From Rhynochetos jubatus (Eukaryota > Chordata > Aves > Eurypygiformes > Rhynochetidae), in the NCBI GenBank assembly GCA_027574665.1, contig CM050666.1, positions 7,626,001 through 7,690,000 on the forward strand: a DNA stretch of 64,000 nt. Direction: 5' to 3'. The notes under the pieces are model-generated. The model saw nothing but the letters and a program-made list of their open reading frames with translations, was not told the DNA's origin and made no database searches. Shown in pieces: positions 56,322 to 64,000 of the stretch. The number at the start of each line of letters is the position of its first letter. Position 1 is the stretch's first letter. A program made the translations under genes and the position numbers.

Positions 56322-59300
56322 CGCCCCGTCGCCCTCCCTCGGGGGGGCTCCCGCGGTGACTAAGCAAAGAGAAAGGGCCGGGGGGGGAAGGAAGCCGGGC
56401 CCGGGGCAATCCCCGGGGCGGCGTGAGGGGTCGCCCCGCCGCCGGCCGTGCCGCAGCCGCGGTCCCCGGCCCAGCCGGCGGGGAGGGCTCGGCCGAGCGG
56501 TGGAGAAGCGTCCGTTCCTCCCTCCCTGCGGCTGGGGGGGCTCTTGGCTCTGCCGGCGGTTTCGCTGGTAAAGAACCTTCCCCAAACGCCCAGGGGTGAA
56601 ATCGCTTCGTTTTCGTTGTTTCGGAAAACAGTCGCTTCCTTGTATGAGTAAGAGGTTTATCACGCTGAAATATGGACCTGGGTTCAGAAGTTTCCCCGCT
56701 CGCTGCAGACGTGGTAATGTTTTTGTGTTGGCTCTGTTTGTTCTGAAGCGTGGATGGTGCTTGTAAACTCAGCCTCGTTGGGGCTGAACCAAGAGCACGT
56801 GTGGTTTATTGTAAAATAGGGCTTGAGGTTGTGTTTCCCTTCGTTTCGCTTGAGGAGTAAGGTACTTCTGAGCCAGAAAATGACAATCGCTGCCCCCAGA
56901 GCATACAAGTGTGTTTTTGGCGCTGTATATAACTGCCCGTTAGCGTTATGGTGTATGCGGTGGGGTTTGCTTAGGACGTGCCTACACAGTGGTGTAAAAT
57001 CTAGTCAGCCGTAAATGCTACGGCAGTATTTGCATGCAGAGTGCCTGTAACGTAAATCAGTGAAGAGACCCTGTAACTGTCAGGTGATGTTGTAGCCTTG
57101 TTAAAAAAAACCTGTCCCTGTGGGGCACAACGTAACTGCACTAGAATTTGACAGATACATGGGCGATTCTGTTACACTTACTCCTTTAATGTCGGATTTG
57201 CAACTGGCCTGAAGGATGCAGCCCCCTGACAGGGCTGGGATTTCTCTCGGGTGTGTAAATGGCAGGGTTTGAAGTTGCATTTCCTTAATTGTGCGGATAC
57301 CTAATTAACCCTTGTAACTCGGTCATTTCTGAAGAACCCAGCAGCTGAGCGGTGCTTTCATAAGGCTGGTTTAGTTGTTCGAAACGCGCTGTGGAGCGGT
57401 TGAAAACTGAGTGGTAAATACATCGTGTGCGGAGTCGCTCGTATGTGTTAAATCAGGAGGCGTAACCCTTTAATTGTCCTCAAGGATCCTGACGAGATGG
57501 TGTCTGGTTTTATTATTTCATTCTTGATAGCGATTAGGTTTTGTCACAGCTTTAGTGTCATAACCGAGGTCTGCTCTGTACTCAAACAAGGTTCCCTGTA
57601 GTTTCAGAGAGTAAACAACCATTGCGTTTTACCTTTTTGTACGGCTGCTTTTCTGCCTGTTCTGAAAACACCCAGTAACTGTTGAAAAGCACATCGCTAC
57701 TGCTCTGGAAATAAACATTTCCAGTTGTTCTTTTTTTTTTTTTTTCTTTTAATTTTAAAAATAGAACATCCAAATCTGAAAGGCAAGAAAAATTGTTCTG
57801 AATCTGGGCAGTGCCTCTTGCTCTCCAGCCCCCCCTCGCCCAGCTGCACTGTCCTTCTAAAACGCTAGTCCTTTAATCTTTCCCTCCACTGCTGCTAGGA
57901 TGGTTTTTGACATGTCCTCCTGCTCCAGACACGGGGTGGCAGTTGCTTTTGAGAGGGAGTGGCGTAGGAAGGAAGGCAGACATTGATAACTTCCCTCTTA
58001 CATTTTTGCTTTCATTTTTGTTGCCCGACGGCTGTGGGCTGTGCGTGTTGTGTGCCTGTTCCAGAGCTGGGAGATTCTGTACCGCGGGGCTTGCGGAGGC
58101 TGCTAAACGAGCAGCTCCCTTCGTGCCTTTTGGAGAGATGAGGCAGCCCGAACGGCTTTGAGCTTTGCCGTTCGTCTCGGTAGGAACAACGCAGAGCGCT
58201 TGTACAGCTGATGTAAGCTGGATTGCTGCGCGTGGTGTTTTGAAGGCCCAAACTGGCGTGGGTATCACCTAATGCCGTTGGTTAAGTTCCAGACTCGCAG
58301 ATCCACTGTAAAAAGCCTTTCGCTGTTGAAGTTTTGCGGTATATGAGGGTCTGTGGTGTGTCTTTCTCAGGGTTTGCAGAATGATGAGTGATTATAACTA
58401 AAGGAAATAGGTTTTTAGCGTGTTTAAAATAATTTAGGGTAGGCATTAACTGTTTTCTTTGAGCCAAATATCAAGTTTGTGTTCGGTACGTGAGAATAAA
58501 CTTTGAACCTTTTGTAGGTCACACCAAATAAAGCAGTTCCCATTTCCTTAAGGTCTTGCCAACGTTTTGAAGTGCTGCGTTTTTTTCTGGGCTCCTGTCA
58601 TGCATCACAGTTGTTCATATTAATCACAGCGGCTCAGAGACTGGATGTAGTAAGTTCATAATGATGCGCTGTCCGCCTTTAGAAAACTGGGAGTACAGTT
58701 TCCACCTTCCTGGTGGAAAGAGCTTTCCTTCTCGGCCTGTGGAAGCCACTTGTATCTTCAGCTTGCAGACCTTGTGAGAGCAGCATTATCACTGCACTTG
58801 CACAGCTCGGTTTTAAACACAGAGTCACATTGCAACAAGAGTAAGACTGTCTTGTTAGCTCAGGCTGTGTTTGAGCAAATGACATTTCCTAGGCCAAAGA
58901 CCTCATTTATGGCCTGTTTTTGCAGAGCTTTAGGCCATCAAACAGTGTACCTGGTGTTTGACTACTGGTTTACAAAAGCCAGTGGAGGTGTGCCCTTTCC
59001 AGGAGCACACACCGGTTAGCAAAACCAAGCGATGAACACAGCTAGTGAATCACGCTCCAGCAGCATCTGAGGTGGAGTTTTGATCTATGAGCCACCACTA
59101 CACCTCTTCAGAGAGCCACAGTTGTCAGATCTTGACTCCTTATGAAATGTGAGAGGTGGGAATAAAGCGATTTCGTCAAGGATCTGTTGTTACGAACGAT
59201 CCCTCAGGGTAAAATCGGTCGAATGTGGAGCAGTTATATTTAGGAAGGACCTAAGGCTTCTCCTCTAAGGGAGCTTCTTTACTCGTGCCCCTTTCTCGTG

Positions 59301-59845
59301 AAAAGCAAGTTGTCTCCGGACATGTATGACGGGGAAGCCAGCTCTCCCGGAGACATGCCAGAGATTTCAGTGCAGTGCTTTTCACAGTTGCCACCCACTA
59401 CTGTGAAACAAGCCGTTCTCCGAGCGGGACCCGTAGCTGCGTGCTGTGTGGAGAGGTAGTAGGTAGTTGCAAAGGGAGGGCTGTTTCGGTGCTGGAGACT
59501 CATTGTTCTTACTCGGTGGCGTAGTAACGTGTGGTACAGAGAAGCACCTTCAGCAGGCGTTTGTGGGTAGCTTAAGGCTGTCCTGTCCCATGTGGAGCTG
59601 CGGTGTCTGTAAGATCCGCACTCGCATTTCTGGGTTTTTAGATGTTCAAAAGTATCTTTAATAGTAACAACTGAAAACAGAGTTAAAGAATAAATAAGAC
59701 TTCACCTATGAAGGGAGCTACATAGACAATTAATCTTACTGGGTTTATCCTGCATCCATAATTGCATAGTCGGACACTTATGCCGCTGTTGAACTGCGTG
59801 ATAAGTACGAACTCCAGGCCACACCCAGGTACTGGCTGTAGGTGG

Positions 59846-59909
59846 CCTGGGTCCTCGGTGGGAACACCGCAGCCCTTCCTGGGTCCTCGGTGGGAACACC
59901 GCAGCCCTT
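59846..59909. repeat. 32-bp perfect tandem duplication
   Basis: Two identical adjacent 32-base units (59,846-59,877 and 59,878-59,909), each containing CGGTGGGAACACCG, itself an inverted repeat (CGGTG...CACCG). It is a recent local duplication in intron 1 with no evident function. Confidence 0.95.
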
Positions 59910-60579
59910 CCTGGCGTTCTGAGCAGCTTCGATGTTGGGAAAACTGGCCTAAATTGATCCAAACACCTGTCACCAGTAACAGGGGAAGTGTGGGCTTGAT
60001 ATTGTATGATTTTAGAATACTTACACAGGAGTGGGAATGGTGGGTCATTTTCCCTTTTTGACACTGAGAAAGGATGATTAATCAAACGGAAATAGTCTGC
60101 CAGTAGGTAGCATCACTCAGTAAATAAAAGCATGTGAGTGTACAGGGTTGTAATGTTGCAGGGGAAACAATAATAGTTCATAGAAGAGCTAGAATCTTTA
60201 AATCTTTGGTTGGGTTTGTGTTTCGTATTTGGGGGGGGTTAAACTAAGTTTTATTTGAGGGTGTTTTAACCCCTCCCTGTACTGGGTAAGATTCAGAAAG
60301 TAAAACTGGCCTGTTCTTATCAGTCTCTCGGAGCCTGTTTAACTTGGTCACACTTCTCTTGGAGAATCTATTTGTAAACAGTAGAGAGACATGGTTTAGA
60401 GTTATTTATTTCAAACAGTCAAACTTTGCTTTGAACAGCACAAATTACTACATAATACTGAAAATCAAAATTGTAACTACTGACTGTGTGTGAGAGGCTG
60501 TGCGTGCATTTGTGACTACCTTCAGCATTGTGCTTGAAGAGCAGCTACCACCTCTGAAACGATGTTCGCTCCGTTCCGT

Positions 60580-60740
60580 GTGCCGGCTATAACACTTTCT
60601 CTGAGCGTACGCAAACTGCAACCCTCACGGCCCCAGAGAGCCCTGTGAAGTGAGACATTTCTATTTACAAACGGGGAAACCAGCGCAGCAAGGTCACGGG
60701 CAAGGGTGATAACCGAGTGGGGAATGAGAGTGATGGAAAT
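60580..60740 (-). mobile_element. MIR-like SINE fragment in intron 1
   Basis: The + strand shows AACCCTCACGGCCCCAGAGAG, then CCCTGTGAAGTGAGACATTTCTATTTACAAACGGGGAAACCAGCGCAGCAAGGTCACGGGCAAGGGTGATAACC. This matches antisense MIR (ACCCTxxxAGGTAGGxATTATTxxCCxxTTTTACAGATGxGGAAACxGAGGCxCAGAGAGG). Diverged, about 150 bases. Confidence 0.7.
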
Positions 60741-63700
60741 GCTTACTGCAGCCTTCTACCCTTCAGTTACGCTCTTCCTGTGCTCCTTTAATTACGTTAC
60801 CTGACAGAATTAAGGGGTGGAGGATAAGGAAAGGAATTAATCTATTTACTGTCTGCCTAGACTCCTAAGTATGATTTTGAAATAACTATCTGGACTGTAT
60901 CCTTTTCCCTCATCAACTAATTCCTGTCCCTTTGGGGTTGCTCAAGCCCGTGTCCAGTGTAGTATTAACTTTAATCTGTGCTGTTTGAAAGTATTTAGTA
61001 GCTCATTCACTTTGACAGCCCATTTTATACTGTAGTTGGGTGCCTCTGTAGCTCTGAGGCAGTTAGGTCGTTATGGGGGGGTTTGGCAATTGCCAGGGGG
61101 GAAAAAAAACCCATACCAGCCCCCCCCCCACACCCTCAGCTGTGACTGGTGAATCTCTTGCCACTCCTGATGCACTGGGCACAGAAACCCTACAAGCAGG
61201 ACTGGTCAGTAGAGTATTACATTGTGTTTGTGGGGACAGCAGTATGGAAAATGTGTTTGTAAATAAGTCTCGTGGAATTGATTAATCTGCAGTGACACAT
61301 GAAATCCTAAACACTTGTAGTGGTAGAAAAGTAATTTCTCTTACAAATTGTCATCTGCCTTAGCGTGTCGCTCTGGCAAGTCCCCTGCCAGGGTAGGCTT
61401 GCTGCTCCGTGCCCTCTGCAGTCCTGTGTGTGCGAGGGAAAGAATCGCCTGGGGTGGTCCCACCTGTCCTGTGTGGTGGTCAGTTGCCGCAGGATGGGGT
61501 CCTGACACACCGGGGTGATTCACCACCGTGTGATTTTTGAAAGTGAATTTCACGTGTCAGTTGAGAGGAAGATGGCCTGAATCATTTGGGGCCAGCTCTT
61601 CGGTGCCTTCTGGGCGGTTTAATTCCCGCTCCTGTGGCGAACTTGAGCCAAAACGGGGAGTAATTCGAATATTTGTTTTAAACTTTTCTTTGCGCTCACA
61701 CCAAGTTGTACGGTTTTGTAATGATCTCTGCGCTGGATTCTTCCAGTTTTTAATTCAACATCCAATTTTTGTAACCTGCATCTAATTATAAAATGTAGGT
61801 GTTTAATTTTCCAGTAATGTGAAGCCATGGTTTTCTGATTATTTTGATTAGCTTAATAACACACCTCCGTTACAGTCTAGTCCTCCCTCTTTCTGTGCCT
61901 GGGCACTTGTTCTCCGGGCCAGCAGCAGCGCGCTGCGATCACCTGAACCTGTGATAAAGCTTCTGCCCGGGGGCTTCGCTCCCACTGGGACGTTACGGGG
62001 GAGATTTCCGCTGTACGTATAATGTTTTAGTATATTAACTAGAAAATTGTCTAAACCCGCGTTCCTTTCCCTGTTGGAGAGTGAAGGCACTCGGTGCGTG
62101 TTTATTGGTGCTTTAATAGCTGCTGGGTAATTGGCTCGTTTTGCTCCCGATGTTTGATGCGCGTTATCTAGTGGAACGGGATTTGTCCCTTCCCCCTGTG
62201 GAGCAGCGGGTTGCCGCGGGTCTGTAGTGTAGGGGGTGAGTGGCGCTCCTGACCCCGCAGCGAAGTCAGTGTGGTGGCAGTCGGGCTCTCCCTGAGCTCC
62301 TGCTCTGGGTGCTGAGCTCTGGGAGCCAGCCGCAAGGCGCTGCGTGGCCCTGCCGCTTCAGAATCGGAAAGGACCTCTTGTGCTGCGAGAGAAAACTGCT
62401 TGGAGTTTGGAGTGGTTTGGTTTGCTCTGTGTCCCTATAAACGTGCTTCGTGGGATTATTTTTCTGTGGGTTTTATGTTTGCCTGCTTTGAGGAACAGGA
62501 TAATCCTCTTACCCTTTAAAATTAAAAGAAAAAAAAGCCCAAACTGTCTGTGACACGCACAGACGCAGCAGCAGTGGAACTGGGGCATTAATCGAGGCCT
62601 GGACCAAGTAGTCGGGTTCAGTGCCGTGGCGGTTGTGTTGGGCACCAGTTCCGTATCCGAGACAGGTTAAACTCCACCGTTCGAGTCTGCTCTTGCTTTC
62701 CTAGGTGCAGTGGGTGGGAATGTAAATTTTCATCCTCTGATGTGTGGCTGTCATGTGACTCCTGTTTCATGTGCTTGGGAAATCTCGTTTTCCCTTCAGG
62801 TTTGCTTTTCCCGCGGTGCTAAGTTTAGGCAAGAGACGGCCGCACGTACTGGGTCTGCCCGGCGGATGCAGAAGGGTTTGGTCTGAGATGAAAATAGAGC
62901 TGGGGGGGGGGAACCAAACGTGGACCGTACAGCACTGGTACCAGGACAACTGATCTCTCCTGGTTTTCAGTGGCTAGTGCTGGTGTCTTTATTATAATAC
63001 ACAGTCTGGCTTGGCAAATACGCTGGCCGCCGGTGCAGAACCGTGTGCTGGCAGAGTGCCCCGAGCTCGCTGTATAAGCAGCGTTTTTCCGAACCTATGT
63101 TGACGTGCAGGCATGTGCTTGGGATTTGAAAGCGCTGGGGAAGTTTTCTGCTCTGCTGTGGGTGACTTTTGGATTTGAGTTCCGTTTAGTTCTTTAGAGA
63201 TAAAACTGCTGAATTCAACAGCAAAAGGCTGTAATTGTTACGGGGAGAGGGGGGAAGCGGAACCTTGAGAGGTTTCCTTTTAAGCCTTATGAAATAACCC
63301 AGGAAACAGTTGCTACACCAGGGCTTATACATCATTTTAAATATGGAAATGCCTGAACCCTTGTTTGGGTGACACCTGGATCACTGGCTGGTCACAGAGG
63401 GCTCGGTGATGCACTGGTGCAGCAAGACGCTTGTTCAAGAGTGATTCAGCTATAAAGAGAGGGACCTTCGTGTATGCCGTTAACTTTGAGGGACAAAACA
63501 GAAGTAAAGCTGTATCTCCTGAAGTTACTGGTCTAGATAAGGCTGGTTTGCCTTAGGTTGGTATTTTTCTGGGTTTGTGTCAAGTGAAGTTGGTCATGCA
63601 GGAATTTGTTCGCTTTCAGGTGAAATAGTTGAGCCGTTCAGTGACTTGATCAGTGTTTAAAACTGTTACAAAATAGTTCTAAATCAGTTTTCCTTCAGAC

Positions 63701-64000
63701 AAGTTCCGAGATGCACTTGATTTCTGCGCTTCACAGGGTTATTGGTAGTCGGTTACCAAAGGCACTGATTTGCATTTGATATAATCGTTTTTAAATGCAC
63801 TTTTTTAATACTTCTACTTCGTTGTGTGTGCCACAGTTAATACCGAGGCATTTTTACATTTTCCTGACATACCAACAAATAAGGATGTTTTAATCCCTTG
63901 TCTCAGAGAATTTTACTTCTCACAGGTGCCAAGTTTTATTCTTATTTGTGTGGGTTGCCACTGCTAAAACCTCAAGCTGCTTTGACATTAAAGAAACCCA

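Larger units (their letters stand above)
55890..56600 (+). promoter_or_regulatory. UBE2L3 CpG-island promoter and first-exon region
   Basis: Dense CpG, GC-boxes (GGGGCGG at 55,965-55,971) and absence of a nearby TATA box characterise a housekeeping promoter. The island continues through exon 1 into the first roughly 600 bases of the intron. Together with the minisatellite it spans about 0.9 kb. The transcription start is not determinable by eye but should lie within about 150 bases upstream of 55,988. Confidence 0.85.
56015..64000 (+). other. UBE2L3 intron 1 (partial)
   Basis: It begins with the donor GTAACAGG and runs to the window edge. I found no segment encoding the expected second exon (starting ELEEIRKCGMKNF), so the intron exceeds 8 kb. 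Apart from the island part (to about 56,600) it holds a T-run at 57,730-57,746, G- and C-runs at 60,231-60,238 and 61,075-61,129, a 32-bp tandem duplication and one MIR-like SINE. Open frames here are chance. Confidence 0.85.

Noticed and set aside
56015-64000. UBE2L3 exon 2
   Set aside because: I looked for a segment encoding the ELEEIRKCGMKNF start after an acceptor and found none, so it must lie beyond 64,000.

Overview
The window is vertebrate nuclear DNA, almost certainly from a bird. It contains several CR1 LINE copies with the typical avian 3' end, only a few degenerate MIR-like SINE traces and long non-coding stretches, and its genes are split by GT-AG introns. No bacterial, plasmid or phage features are present. 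No gene is complete inside the window.

Right edge (about 55.67-64 kb): a CpG-island promoter carries exon 1 of UBE2L3 on the + strand. Nine codons at 55,988-56,014 read MAASRRLMK and end at a GTAACA splice donor. Everything from there to 64,000 is intron 1. The promoter has three unusual parts: a 19-copy perfect 9-bp G-rich minisatellite just upstream of the start, an upstream ATG whose 17-codon frame overlaps the true start, and a nearly perfect 33-bp inverted repeat with a 3-nt loop about 240 bp into the intron.

Left edge (1.25-3.64 kb): a second large CpG island. It has no convincing coding ORF, but it has good minus-strand splice donors (exon ends at 3,081 and 1,397). It therefore looks like the 5' end of a gene transcribed leftwards out of the window. 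From remembered mammalian gene order (HIC2 - RIMBP3 - UBE2L3) the best guess is HIC2, but nothing here proves it.

Between them (3.6-55 kb): mostly non-coding DNA with AT-rich, homeodomain-site-rich blocks that look like conserved regulatory elements (about 0.64-0.8, 3.64-3.83, 14.8-15.6, 24.63-24.8, 42.85-43.08 and 54.65-54.85 kb). There is also a roughly 410-bp TTCC-type microsatellite at 5.13-5.54 kb, old and young CR1 fragments, and three MIR-like traces.

The main discovery is a decayed RIM-binding-protein gene on the minus strand at about 48.84-49.93 kb. It shows an SH3 domain broken by frameshifts, followed by fibronectin-III segments, with a CR1 fragment inserted in the second of these. 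The residues resemble RIMBP3 more than RIMBP1 or RIMBP2, and it sits next to UBE2L3, where mammals keep RIMBP3. It is therefore best read as the relic of an avian RIMBP3 that has been lost.
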